Origin: Gammaproteobacteria bacterium
Lineage (GTDB): Bacteria > Gemmatimonadota > Gemmatimonadetes > Longimicrobiales > Gaopeijiaceae
Assembly (NCBI GenBank): GCA_028821195.1
Contig: JAPPHB010000090.1
Coordinates: forward strand, 1 to 64,000
Reading direction: 5' to 3'
DNA length: 64,000 nucleotides
In this document: piece after piece, positions 1 to 8,512 of the stretch
Layout of the letters: each line of letters begins with the position of its first letter
How positions within the stretch are numbered: the first letter of the stretch is position 1
Position numbers and translations under genes: made by a program
Notes under the pieces: generated by a model
What the model saw: only the letters and a program-made list of their open reading frames with translations
Told to the model about the DNA's origin: nothing
Database searches by the model: none

Positions 1-1
1 G

Positions 2-37
2 CAGATCGTGCGGTCCATCATCGGAGGAATCGAATGA
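2..37 (+). CDS. 3' end of an unidentified gene upstream of the integrase (partial)
   Basis: Reading frame 2 is open from the window edge and ends in QIVRSIIGGIE then TGA, the stop sharing bases with the integrase ATG (ATGA overlap). A small DNA-binding/excisionase-type gene often sits just before an integrase, but 11 residues are far too few to identify it. The integrase frame itself is also open back to the edge, so the integrase could in principle start further left. Confidence 0.3.
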   Translation, partial: QIVRSIIGGIE

Positions 38-1197
38 TGGCACGCACGAAGCGGGACCGGCGCAGTTACAGCGCCGGCGAGTGGGGCCGGAACCGGGTGA
101 GGGTGTTCGCCGATCCCAAGACCGGCCTCTACCAGATTGAGTGGCGGGAGAACGGGCGCAGGCTCACCAGATCGCTGAAGCACCGCGATTGGGTGAAAGC
201 GAAGCGGCAGGCCGACGAAGCCGCCGCGGGCCTCGCGGTCCACGAGCCCAGAGGCAAGGCCGACGCCGAGCCCGAGCCGCTCACGCTGGGCAAGCTCTTT
301 GACATCTACGGTGAGGAGGTGACGCCCACCAAGGGCATCACGTCCCGCATGCACGACCGGGCGGCCGCGGCGATGTTCCTGAAGTTCTTCGGCAGGGACC
401 GAAGGCCGGAGACGCTGTCGCAGCGCGACTGGGACCGGTTCATCAGGGAGCGGCGCGCGGGCAGGATCGGACCGAGCGGAAGGCCCGTGTCCGACCAGAC
501 CGTCGGAGGGGACCTCACGTTGCTGATGGCGGTGCTCAACTGGGCCGCGAGGTCGAGAGACGAGCACGGCCGCCTGCTCCTCGACAGGAACCCGCTCAAG
601 GGTCTCAGGAAGCCCGTCGAGAAGAACCCGGCTCGCGTCGTCGTTACGGACGAGGAATACCGGGCGCTGCTCGGTGTTTCCCGGCAGGTGGGATGGCGAT
701 TCCACGTCGCACTCGTGCTTGCGCACGAAACGGGACACCGCATCGGGGCTATCCGGCATCTGAAGTGGTCCGATGTGGACATCGACGGCAAAACCATCCG
801 GTGGCGCAGCGAGCACGAGAAGACGGGATACGAGCACCGGACTCCGTTGTCCGCCCCGGCGCTGGCCGTTCTCAGGCAGGCGTGGAGGAGGAGCCCCCGG
901 ATCAAGGATGCGCCGGTGCTGCCCTCGGAAAACCAACCCATGAAGAGTGTGAGCCCGTCGCAGCCGAGCGTCTGGTGGTACCGGGCCGAGCGACTCGCGG
1001 GGATGGAACGGAAGGACCGGAGGGGTTGGCACTCGCTGAGGCGCAAGTTCGCCAGCGACCTCATGGACCAGCCGCTGAAGGTGCTCTGTGAGCTTGGCGG
1101 CTGGAGAAACGCCAAGACGGTGCTCGCCTGCTATCAGCAGCCCGACGAGGGACAGCTTCGGAAGGCTCTGGAAGCCCGCCGTGGGGCGCACGGCTAG
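34..1197 (+). CDS. Tyrosine recombinase / phage-type integrase
   Basis: 387 aa, the usual length for a mobile-element integrase. An N-terminal SAM-like core-binding domain (about residues 85-190) is followed by the catalytic domain. The catalytic set is complete: R236 in the HRIGAIRHLKW motif, K263 in the beta-hairpin, H333 and R336 in WHSLRRK, W357 in GGWRN, and nucleophile Y367 in CYQQ. The ATG has a good Shine-Dalgarno (GGAGG at 23-27) and overlaps the stop of a preceding frame. The enzyme should carry out site-specific integration/excision of an element lying mostly to the left of this window. No tRNA target is visible; the 14-bp tandem repeat just after the stop may be part of the attachment region. 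It could be active or a remnant. Confidence 0.9.
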   Translation: MMARTKRDRRSYSAGEWGRNRVRVFADPKTGLYQIEWRENGRRLTRSLKHRDWVKAKRQADEAAAGLAVHEPRGKADAEPEPLTLGKLFDIYGEEVTPTKGITSRMHDRAAAAMFLKFFGRDRRPETLSQRDWDRFIRERRAGRIGPSGRPVSDQTVGGDLTLLMAVLNWAARSRDEHGRLLLDRNPLKGLRKPVEKNPARVVVTDEEYRALLGVSRQVGWRFHVALVLAHETGHRIGAIRHLKWSDVDIDGKTIRWRSEHEKTGYEHRTPLSAPALAVLRQAWRRSPRIKDAPVLPSENQPMKSVSPSQPSVWWYRAERLAGMERKDRRGWHSLRRKFASDLMDQPLKVLCELGGWRNAKTVLACYQQPDEGQLRKALEARRGAHG

Positions 1198-1207
1198 AAT
1201 CCCACTT

Positions 1208-1235
1208 AGCGGGAACCGAACAGCGGGAACCGGAC
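1208..1235. repeat. 14-bp tandem direct repeat after the integrase
   Basis: Two adjacent copies, AGCGGGAACCGAAC and AGCGGGAACCGGAC (13/14 identical), lie 10 nt after the integrase stop, in the 88-bp gap before the convergent Cache/beta-barrel gene. Short direct repeats beside an integrase are often recombinase arm- or core-type sites. The attachment-site role is inference. Confidence 0.45.
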
Positions 1236-1285
1236 CGCGAAATCCCGTAAGATGAAGTGATCCCAGCACATAACCAGTATCGCGG

Positions 1286-3670
1286 TCAATGTCCGCCCAA
1301 CTGATAGCCGTACCTGCCCTGGCTCGATGCGTGTAGCGGCATGTTTGCGGCCTGCCCCGCCGTCCGGTACGCGCCGAGATAGCCGGAGCCGGGCTGCTCG
1401 GACATGGCGAGCCTGGCGTAGGGCGTGAACACGGCCTGGCCCTCCCCGGCGCCGAATCCATAGCCGACCTCCGCGTTCAAGCCTCGGGCTCCGTATGTGT
1501 TGGCGGTCATACCCGCCGCACCCTGCGCCCAGAGACGCGCCAGCCCGCTTGCCGTCGATCCCCAGGTCGGTCTCAGGCCGACGGAGAGTCCGCGTCCGTC
1601 GCCGCCCGGGTTGAAGTCGATCGATCCGCCAAGACCCCATTCCTCGTAGCCGTTCTGTTCGTGCGTGAGCAGCGTACGGCCATGCACGCGGATGGTGAGT
1701 CCCCGGTTGGGGTCCACGAAGGCAAGGCCGCCTCCCGCCTCCATCCCGAGTCCGGATTCGGTGTCGCCACCGTCGTACCGCATGCCGGCACGTACCTGGG
1801 GCCGCAGCATCGCACCGGAGCCCGTGATGAATCCCGTCGAAGCTTCGAGGAGCATCCGTACGCGGCTTGCGTCGGCGGTCAGTTCGCTTCGCCCCTCGAC
1901 GGCTTCCGAGCTCGTGCGCGCGAGAAAGGCGTCCGAGCGCAGTGCCAGTTCGAAACCGCCGGCGTCTTCGGAGCGCACGAGACCTCCCTCGAACCCCACA
2001 CCGCCCATCCGCATGGAGATGTCGCTCTCGGGGTCCTCCTCGCCTCCGCCCGTGACGTCCAGCCTTCCGGCGCCGTAGCCGAGCACGCCCCAGGTGAGCA
2101 GGCGGTCGCTGATGGCAAGCCGGGCATAGGGGAAGCCGCTGGTGAGACTGCTGGAAACCTCTCCCGCATCGTCCTGGCCCGGTCGCCCGAGCTCGAAATT
2201 GCCCGACCCGCGGCTGTGCGTCACCGCAAGGCCGGTCACCACGGGGCCGACCTCGTAGTCGGCGCCGAGCACGGCGGTCCTGACTTCGCCGTCGCCGAAC
2301 CCTCCTCCTTCCTCGTTGGTGAACCGCGTGATCTCTCCGCCTCCCCACAGGGAGTAGCCGCCGCCGGACCCGCCGGACGACAGCTGGAAGGAGCTGCCGC
2401 CGAACAGCCCACCGCCGGACATCGGGAGCAGGATCGACGGTCCGGCCACCCCGGCGCTCGCGAGGGTGTTCGGGTCAAGGAGCGCGTCGAAATCAAGCGT
2501 CCGCCCACCCACCTCGACGAAGTCCTCCTGCCGGTAGGGGGTTGAGACGCGGTTTCCGATCATCTCCATCGTCTGGCTGGCCACCGACCTGCCGAACCGC
2601 TGGAGCCAGTCCGCCGCCGCCGCTTCCGCTTCGGCAGTGGAGAAGTTGCGGTAGAACCCGGCTCCGACGATGAACTCGATGTCCTGAAAGACGGGAAGGT
2701 CGCTCGTTATCGAGACGGCGTAGCTCACCTTGGGGCTTCCCGTGTCCTCGTCTCCCTCCACCGTCGGATCGTCCCAGAAATACTCGACGAATCCTCCGCC
2801 CCCCTGGGCTACGGCGATGACGTCCCGTACGAACGGCCGTCCCTGGAAGTCCGTGTTGTCCAGAGCCGTTCGGCCTTCCCGCCACGGGTCCGCGCCGTGG
2901 AAGATGACGTATCCCTGGGGAGTGAAGACGAAGAGATAGACGGGGCCGGACCTGAAGTGCCCGCCATCCTCTCTCATCACCGTCTTCCACTCGTTCGCGC
3001 GCTCGAACCCGACCTGCCCGACGAGCTCGGTCAACCAGCCAACCGAGCCCTCCACGAACTGCTTGAGGGTCTCCCGGTCCACCACGTCGGCGGCCGACAG
3101 CGCAGGCAGCGGGACGTCGGGGAGCGGCTCTCCGGCATGCGCGAGATTCTGAAAGTACCCGCCCACCACGACCAGATCCACGCCGGCCACCATGGAGTGG
3201 TACTGCAGTGCGTAGCTGTCCTTGCACGGGGTATCGGCCGCGTCCAGCGGATCGTCCCAGCACCACTCCACGAATCCACCTCCCGCCGCACCCGCGGCCA
3301 GCATCTGCTCGACGACTCTGGTGCCACGGTCGTCGACCACCCCGAGCACGTTCTTGCCGTCGATGTGGGGGTCTTCACCGTGAAGGAATACCTGTCCGTC
3401 CAGCGTCATCAGGATCAGGTACATGTTGCCCACGTTCCAATCGCTGCCTTCCCTGCGGAAATCGCTCACCAGCTGCGAACCCGTGTTGATGTCGGTGACC
3501 ATGCTGAATTCGGAGGTCGCCCAGGTCACGAAGCCTCGGAGCGTCTCGCGGTCCACGACCTGGCCGGCGGTGACTTTCGGCACCTGCGCGCGGGCCTGGT
3601 GCGGCCCGGAGAAGGTGGCGGCCAGGACCACCAGCGCGGTCATGAACAGGTGCAGCAGCATGGGTCGCAT
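1286..3670 (-). CDS. Secreted double-Cache domain protein with C-terminal outer-membrane beta-barrel
   Basis: 794 aa from the ATG at 3670, chosen because GGAGG lies 7 nt upstream and the N-terminus is then a clean signal peptide (MRPMLLHLFMTALVV, cleavage near ARAQ). Residues about 30-180 and 185-370 each look like a small-molecule-binding Cache domain: each has a VDRETLxxFV start, a YLxLMTxxGxVxxHGxDP-like core and a GGGFVEYxWDDP-like ending. A Gly/Ser-rich linker follows, and from about 440 to the end there are alternating amphipathic strands typical of an autotransporter-like barrel. The protein ends in YQLGGH, without the terminal aromatic of a beta-signal, so the last strand may be lost or changed; the gene ends only 88 bp from the integrase. 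Cache domains usually sit on chemoreceptors and kinases, so a barrel-anchored version is unusual. The ligand is unknown. Confidence 0.72.
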   Translation of the reverse strand: MRPMLLHLFMTALVVLAATFSGPHQARAQVPKVTAGQVVDRETLRGFVTWATSEFSMVTDINTGSQLVSDFRREGSDWNVGNMYLILMTLDGQVFLHGEDPHIDGKNVLGVVDDRGTRVVEQMLAAGAAGGGFVEWCWDDPLDAADTPCKDSYALQYHSMVAGVDLVVVGGYFQNLAHAGEPLPDVPLPALSAADVVDRETLKQFVEGSVGWLTELVGQVGFERANEWKTVMREDGGHFRSGPVYLFVFTPQGYVIFHGADPWREGRTALDNTDFQGRPFVRDVIAVAQGGGGFVEYFWDDPTVEGDEDTGSPKVSYAVSITSDLPVFQDIEFIVGAGFYRNFSTAEAEAAAADWLQRFGRSVASQTMEMIGNRVSTPYRQEDFVEVGGRTLDFDALLDPNTLASAGVAGPSILLPMSGGGLFGGSSFQLSSGGSGGGYSLWGGGEITRFTNEEGGGFGDGEVRTAVLGADYEVGPVVTGLAVTHSRGSGNFELGRPGQDDAGEVSSSLTSGFPYARLAISDRLLTWGVLGYGAGRLDVTGGGEEDPESDISMRMGGVGFEGGLVRSEDAGGFELALRSDAFLARTSSEAVEGRSELTADASRVRMLLEASTGFITGSGAMLRPQVRAGMRYDGGDTESGLGMEAGGGLAFVDPNRGLTIRVHGRTLLTHEQNGYEEWGLGGSIDFNPGGDGRGLSVGLRPTWGSTASGLARLWAQGAAGMTANTYGARGLNAEVGYGFGAGEGQAVFTPYARLAMSEQPGSGYLGAYRTAGQAANMPLHASSQGRYGYQLGGH

Positions 3671-3779
3671 TATTGCCTCCGTGCTGGAGGAGGACGAAAC
3701 AGATGTTTGTGACAAAAGTATGCTTGAAATGCGACAAAACGGCAATAATCTTGCCCCAATACGCGGTGCGCTACGCCTG

Positions 3780-3803
3780 AAAAACGGAGTGCGCTACTCC
3801 GTT
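3780..3803 (-). terminator. Probable intrinsic terminator of nfuA
   Basis: On the minus strand a 7-bp stem (AACGGAG/CTCCGTT) with a 7-nt loop runs straight into a T5 run. It lies about 155 nt after the nfuA stop and about 110 nt before the start of the Cache/barrel gene, so it would separate the two transcripts. The rest of the 286-bp gap holds nothing else convincing. Confidence 0.45.
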
Positions 3804-3956
3804 AGGCGATGCGGAGGCGGCGATCCTGCACTGGATCCGTCGGGTTTGACCCGACTTGAAAGTGCCGTGAGGATGCCGGGCGTGACGGATTGGGCGGGCT
3901 GTCTCCGGTGGTTACGCCGGCGCTACTTCGCTACCCTGCCGGCACTACTCTCCACC

Positions 3957-4538
3957 CTAACTGAAGAACGGGTTCTCCCCGGCCTGGTGGTCGGTCACGT
4001 CGTGAATCGCCGTGACCTCGGGAACGGACTGGTGGATCATCCGTTCCACGCCCTGACGCAGCGTCAGGCGCGACATCGCACATCCCTGGCACCCGCCCAT
4101 CATCTCCAGATAGATCTCGGTGTCCTGGACGTCCACGAGCCGGATCTCGCCGCCATGGGCCGCAATGGAAGGATTCACCTGGCTGTTCAGAAGGTCGGTG
4201 ACGCGCTCGGCGATCGGGCCCGTGGGCGCGCCGGCGCCCCGGCCATCGGCCTCAGGCGCGGTCTTCACCTCGAAACCGCTCTGGTTCAGCTCGTCGATGA
4301 AGTCGACCGTTGCGCCCTTCAGGCGGGGGGCGCTGGTGCTGTCGACGAACACGGTGAAGCCGCCTCCGTCCACCGTGACGTCGTCGTCGCCGAGGTCGGC
4401 GCTTCCCACCAATGTCAGCTCGAAACTGGGCGCGACGGGACTCCCGTCCATCTTCACCCGCAACGCCTGCTCTCCGTCGGGCTCGTCTCCCATGAACGAG
4501 AGCACCATTTCGCGGGCTTTGTCCGTGAAGGTCAACAT
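3957..4538 (-). CDS. nfuA: NfuA-type Fe-S cluster carrier (NifU C-terminal domain)
   Basis: 193 aa, matching E. coli NfuA (191). The N-terminal ~95 residues form a degenerate A-type (IscA/HesB-like) domain, and the C-terminus is the NifU domain with the cluster-ligating CxxC in GGCQGCAMSR. It should receive and deliver [4Fe-4S] clusters to apo-proteins in the cytoplasm. The start at 4538 (MLTFTDKAREMV) is preferred because it aligns with NfuA and has AAGGA about 11 nt upstream; an ATG four codons earlier (4550) is possible. It is transcribed away from glyS. Among genes in the window, endonuclease III is a likely Fe-S client. Confidence 0.88.
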   Translation of the reverse strand: MLTFTDKAREMVLSFMGDEPDGEQALRVKMDGSPVAPSFELTLVGSADLGDDDVTVDGGGFTVFVDSTSAPRLKGATVDFIDELNQSGFEVKTAPEADGRGAGAPTGPIAERVTDLLNSQVNPSIAAHGGEIRLVDVQDTEIYLEMMGGCQGCAMSRLTLRQGVERMIHQSVPEVTAIHDVTDHQAGENPFFS

Positions 4539-4801
4539 CGTATTCGGCATCCTTGCGTGCAGGGCCTTGCGGCTCCGTGTTCCCCCGAGGGTGAGACCGA
4601 CCGCGCATCCGGAGGAGACCCGCGCGGGTCCGACGTGTTCCGGCATCCTGCGGTCAACTCCGAAATATGGCCCGGGCTCCGGTGGAAGCAACAGTGCCGT
4701 CGGTTGCTGGCCCGCCGCGCCTTGCCGATATTCCGGCCCGAACCCGCTGGCGGCTTTCCGGCGGATTTTCCGACGGCGTCGGCGTGAACGTCTCTCATAC
4801 A

Positions 4802-4828
4802 GCGTGATACAACAGGGTACAAACTGCT
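4802..4828 (+). promoter_or_regulatory. Possible extended -10 promoter for glyS
   Basis: TGATACAAC (TG, one base, then TACAAC at 4808-4813) resembles an extended -10 element; no good -35 is seen. The implied start point leaves only about a 10-nt leader. The rest of the 290-bp divergent gap (4539-4828) shows nothing else recognisable. Confidence 0.3.
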
Positions 4829-6166
4829 ATGTCTCAACTGGATAGCATGGACAAGCTCGTCTCGCTGACCAAGCGTCGCGGGTACGTTTTCCAGTCTTCC
4901 GAGATCTACGGCGGCACCGGATCGGTGTGGGACTACGGTCCGCTGGGCATCGAACTGAAGCGCAACATCAAGGAGGCCTGGTGGAGCGCGATGGTGCACC
5001 AGCGCGACGATGTCGAGGGGATCGAGGCGGCCATCCTCATGCATCCGCGGGTTTGGGAAGCGTCGGGCCACGTGGACGGCTTCACCGATCCGCTGGTCGA
5101 GTGCAAGGTGTGCAAGAAGCGCTTTCGCGCCGACGAGCTGGAGGGTGCCCGCTGCGGCAGGAAGCCGAGCAAGGCGCCGGGCGCGTTCAAGGCCTGCGAG
5201 CTCGGCGAGCCCAGGCTGTTCAACCTCATGTTCAAGACCTTCATGGGACCGGTGGAGGAGGCCGCGGCCACCGTCTACCTGCGTCCCGAGACGGCGCAGG
5301 GCTCCTACGTCAACTTCCTCAACGTGCAGACCACCGCGCGCCAGAAGGTGCCCTTCGGCGTGGCCCAGATCGGCAAGGCGTTCCGGAACGAGATCACGCC
5401 CGGAAACTTCATCTTCCGCACGCGCGAGTTCGAGCAGGCCGAGATGCAGTTCTTCGTCACCCCGGGGACCGACGAGGAGTGGTTCGAGCACTGGCGCGAT
5501 GCGCGCATGGACTTCCACACCGGGACGCTGGGGATACGCGCCGAATCGCTTCGCTTCAGCGAACACGGCCCCGACGAACTGGCGCACTACGCGAAGAGGG
5601 CGGTGGACATCCAGTACGAGTTTCCCATCGGCTGGAAGGAGCTGGAGGGCATCCACAACCGCACCGACTTCGACCTCGACCGGCACCAGCAGTACTCGGG
5701 CAAGAAGATGCGCTACGTGGAGCCCGGGGGCGGGGGCCGCTACATCCCTTACGTCGTGGAGACCGCCGCGGGCGTCGACCGCATGCTGCTGATGGTGCTT
5801 TCGGATGCGTATTACGAGCAGGATATGGGCCGTGACCGGCGCACCGTGCTCGGCATCCACCCCCGTCTGGCACCGGTGAAGGCGGCGATCTTCCCGCTGG
5901 TGCGCAAGGACGGCCTGCCCGAGATCGCGACCCGCCTGCACGACGCCTTCAAGGCCGCGGCGGTCCCCAGCTTCTACGACGCGGCCGGATCCATCGGGCG
6001 CCGCTACCGCCGCCAGGACGAGGCGGGCACCCCCTGGTGCGTCACCGTGGACGGCCGGACCAACGAGGACGGCACGGTTACCGTGCGCGACCGCGACACC
6101 CTGGAGCAGGTGCGCGTGAACGCGGACGGCGTGATAGACTACCTGCGGGAACGGCTGGCGCGCTGA
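4829..6166 (+). CDS. glyS: Glycyl-tRNA synthetase, alpha2 (eukaryote/archaea-like) type
   Basis: 445 aa. This class II aminoacyl-tRNA synthetase charges tRNA-Gly in the cytoplasm. The class II motifs are visible: RPETAQGSYVNF, motif 2 (FRNEITPGNFIFRTREFEQ) and motif 3 (ETAAGVDRMLL), followed by an anticodon-binding domain from about residue 345. A CKVCKKRF...C...C insertion near residue 92 has the four cysteines of a zinc-knuckle-like loop. It is the single-chain homodimeric form, not the GlyQ/GlyS heterotetramer. The ribosome site is weak (AGGG about 11 nt upstream); an ATG six codons later (4847) is an alternative start. Confidence 0.95.
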   Translation: MSQLDSMDKLVSLTKRRGYVFQSSEIYGGTGSVWDYGPLGIELKRNIKEAWWSAMVHQRDDVEGIEAAILMHPRVWEASGHVDGFTDPLVECKVCKKRFRADELEGARCGRKPSKAPGAFKACELGEPRLFNLMFKTFMGPVEEAAATVYLRPETAQGSYVNFLNVQTTARQKVPFGVAQIGKAFRNEITPGNFIFRTREFEQAEMQFFVTPGTDEEWFEHWRDARMDFHTGTLGIRAESLRFSEHGPDELAHYAKRAVDIQYEFPIGWKELEGIHNRTDFDLDRHQQYSGKKMRYVEPGGGGRYIPYVVETAAGVDRMLLMVLSDAYYEQDMGRDRRTVLGIHPRLAPVKAAIFPLVRKDGLPEIATRLHDAFKAAAVPSFYDAAGSIGRRYRRQDEAGTPWCVTVDGRTNEDGTVTVRDRDTLEQVRVNADGVIDYLRERLAR

Positions 6167-6250
6167 GGCGCCGGTGAAGCCGAGGGAGCGCGGATCCGGG
6201 ACACACGTCCGATTCGCGGGGACCATCGCCGGAACACGGGAGAATCGTTG

Positions 6251-7708
6251 ATGGCATCCAGGTCAGAGGTTTTCAGCTCGCGCTGGGGCATGCTGCTGGC
6301 GATGCTGGGGATGGCGGTCGGCACCGGAAACATCTGGCGCTTCCCGCGCATCGCGGCCTCCAACGGGGGCGGCAACTTCCTGGTCGCATGGGTGTGCTTC
6401 CTGCTCCTCTGGTCGGTGCCGCTTCTCATCCTCGAGTTCGGGATGGGGAAGGGCGTGCGCAAGGGGCCGATCGGGGCGTTCGCCACCACCCTCGGGCCGA
6501 AATTCGGCTGGATGGGCGCGTGGGTCGCGTGGGTCGCGACCGCGATCATGTTCTACTACAGCGTGGTCATGGGCTGGACGCTGCGATTTCTGTGGGCCTC
6601 GATCACGCGCGAGATCCCCACGGAAGTGCCCGACGCCTTCTGGAACTCCTTCGCCGCCACGCCTTCGGCGATGATTACGCACGCCATCGCCCTGGGCATG
6701 GGCGTGTTCGTGGTGTCCAGGGGTGTGAAGGGCATCGAGACCGCCGCCCGTTTCCTGATCCCCAGCCTCATCATCCTGGTGGTCGTGCTGGCCATCCGGG
6801 CCGTCACGCTGCCGGGCGCCTCCGCGGGCCTCGCGTTCCTCTTCACCCCGAACTTCAGCGAGCTGGCCGACTACCGCATATGGCTCGAAGCGCTGACCCA
6901 GAACGCGTGGGATACGGGCGCGGGGTGGGGCCTGGTGCTCACGTACGCCATCTACATGCGAAAACGGGAAGACACCGCGCTCAACGCCTTCGTCATCGGC
7001 TTCGGCAACAACTCGATGTCGCTGCTGGCCGGGATCATGGTGCTGTGCACGGTCTTCTCGGTGATGCCGGACGCGGCCAGCCAGATCGTCGGGGCGGGGA
7101 ACGAGGGCATCACCTTCATCTGGGTGCCGCAGCTCTTCGCGCTCATGCCGGGGGGCCAGTTCTTCATGATCCTCTTCTTCATGGCGCTGGTGTTCGCGGC
7201 GTGGACGAGCCTGGTGGCCATGATCGAACTCGCCAGCCGGGTCCTGCGCGACGCAGGGATCGAGCGCAAGCGCGCGGTGGGCATCGTCGGCATCGCGGCG
7301 CTGGTGTGCGGAATCCCGAGCGCGCTCAACATGGACTTCTTCCACAACCAGGACTGGGTCTGGGGCGTGGGGCTCATGCTCTCGGGCTTCTTCTTCGCCT
7401 TTGCCGTGCTGCGCTACGGGGTGACCGAGTGGCGCCGCAAGTTCATCAACACGGGTGATTCCGACATCCACATCGGAGCCTGGTGGGACTGGGCGATCCG
7501 GCTCGTGATCGTCGAGGCCGTGGTGCTCATGGCGTGGTTCCTGTGGAGCGCCCGGGGCGAGAGCTTCGCGGAGACCTGGACGCTGTTCAGTCCGTACAAC
7601 GTCGGGAGCGTGATCATCCAGGCGGCGGTGGCGATCCTCATCCTGTGGATGCTCAACAGGCTGATCACACGGGCGACCCTGGAGGGGAGCGGCGGCCCGG
7701 CCGGTTGA
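6251..7708 (+). CDS. Sodium-dependent neurotransmitter-symporter family (NSS/SNF) transporter
   Basis: 485 aa with about 12 hydrophobic segments. The family signature of the unwound TM1 (GMAVGTGNIWRFPR) is near the N-terminus, and a conserved NNSMSLLAG stretch follows mid-protein. It should be an inner-membrane Na+-coupled importer, most often for amino acids; the substrate cannot be read from sequence. ATG 6251 is chosen (GGAG 8 nt upstream); a TTG one codon earlier is possible. A 40-aa MetS-like peptide is encoded about 3 kb downstream on the same strand and may be its small partner subunit. Confidence 0.92.
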   Translation: MASRSEVFSSRWGMLLAMLGMAVGTGNIWRFPRIAASNGGGNFLVAWVCFLLLWSVPLLILEFGMGKGVRKGPIGAFATTLGPKFGWMGAWVAWVATAIMFYYSVVMGWTLRFLWASITREIPTEVPDAFWNSFAATPSAMITHAIALGMGVFVVSRGVKGIETAARFLIPSLIILVVVLAIRAVTLPGASAGLAFLFTPNFSELADYRIWLEALTQNAWDTGAGWGLVLTYAIYMRKREDTALNAFVIGFGNNSMSLLAGIMVLCTVFSVMPDAASQIVGAGNEGITFIWVPQLFALMPGGQFFMILFFMALVFAAWTSLVAMIELASRVLRDAGIERKRAVGIVGIAALVCGIPSALNMDFFHNQDWVWGVGLMLSGFFFAFAVLRYGVTEWRRKFINTGDSDIHIGAWWDWAIRLVIVEAVVLMAWFLWSARGESFAETWTLFSPYNVGSVIIQAAVAILILWMLNRLITRATLEGSGGPAG

Positions 7709-7747
7709 CGACGGGCGGGCCGATGGTTGTCCGGGTACGGCAAGGTG

Positions 7748-8512
7748 ATGAGGTTTCGCGAGTTCGAGAGGGCCGCGCGGCGTGCCTTTGGCGAGATTCC
7801 GGAGGAGTACACGAGCGGGTTGGACGGGCTCTCGGTGCGCCAGGAGGCGCTCCCGCATCCGGTATTCCCGGACATCTATACGCTGGGCATGTGCTCGACG
7901 GAGTCGTATCCCTCGGACTGGCAGGGGCCCGAGACCACGCGCTCGGTGGTGGCCCTCTACTACGGCTCGTTCCGTGAGCTGTCCCGGCTCGATCCCGGCT
8001 TCGACTGGGAGGGCGAGCTGTGGGAGACCCTCACCCACGAGGTGCGGCACCACCTCGAGTCGCTCGCGGACCAGGATGAACTCGGCGGCGTCGACTACGC
8101 CATGGAGGAGTCGTTCAAGCGGAGCGAGGGGCTCGATTTCGATCCCTGCTACTATCAGTCGGGGAATGAGATTGCCCCCGAAGTCTTCCGCGTCGAGACC
8201 GATTTCTTCATCGAGCAGGAGTGGACGGAGGAGCGGCTCGCGCGGGCTGGCGAGGTGCGTTTCGAGTGGCGCGGCGAGGGTTTTTACATCGATGCGCCCG
8301 AGCGCCTGGGGGATGCGCACTTTGTCTGGATCGACGGTGTGGAATGCGGGCCGGGAGAGCTTCAGCTTGTACTGGTGCGCAAGCGAAGATGGTGGGAGGC
8401 GTTCCTGAAGCGGCCCGCGGAGGAGCTGTGGGAGTCGGAGGCGGTAGCGCGCCGGACGGGAGGCGCTTCCGCGCAGGTCCCGGATCCCGGCAGGCCCGCG
8501 GATCCGCGATGA
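7748..8512 (+). CDS. Zincin-like metallopeptidase family protein (PF06262-like)
   Basis: 254 aa. The N-terminus (MRFREFERAARRAF, then IPEEY) and a central LTHEVRHHLESLAD segment resemble the small bacterial zincin-like family, HEVRH being an HExxH zinc-binding/catalytic motif. The normal family is about 120-140 aa; here roughly 100 residues of unrecognised, acidic then basic sequence follow. The start at 7748 fits the family; TTG 7727 would add seven residues. The stop overlaps the next start (ATGA, 8509-8512), so the two genes are probably translationally coupled. The substrate is unknown. Confidence 0.72.
   Translation: MRFREFERAARRAFGEIPEEYTSGLDGLSVRQEALPHPVFPDIYTLGMCSTESYPSDWQGPETTRSVVALYYGSFRELSRLDPGFDWEGELWETLTHEVRHHLESLADQDELGGVDYAMEESFKRSEGLDFDPCYYQSGNEIAPEVFRVETDFFIEQEWTEERLARAGEVRFEWRGEGFYIDAPERLGDAHFVWIDGVECGPGELQLVLVRKRRWWEAFLKRPAEELWESEAVARRTGGASAQVPDPGRPADPR

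Noticed and set aside
36-51. TGGCACG sequence inside the integrase gene as a sigma-54 promoter
   Set aside because: No matching -12 element at the right spacing and it lies in the coding start.
4532-6226. 564-codon frame antisense to glyS
   Set aside because: Shadow of a clear glycyl-tRNA synthetase, no recognisable protein.
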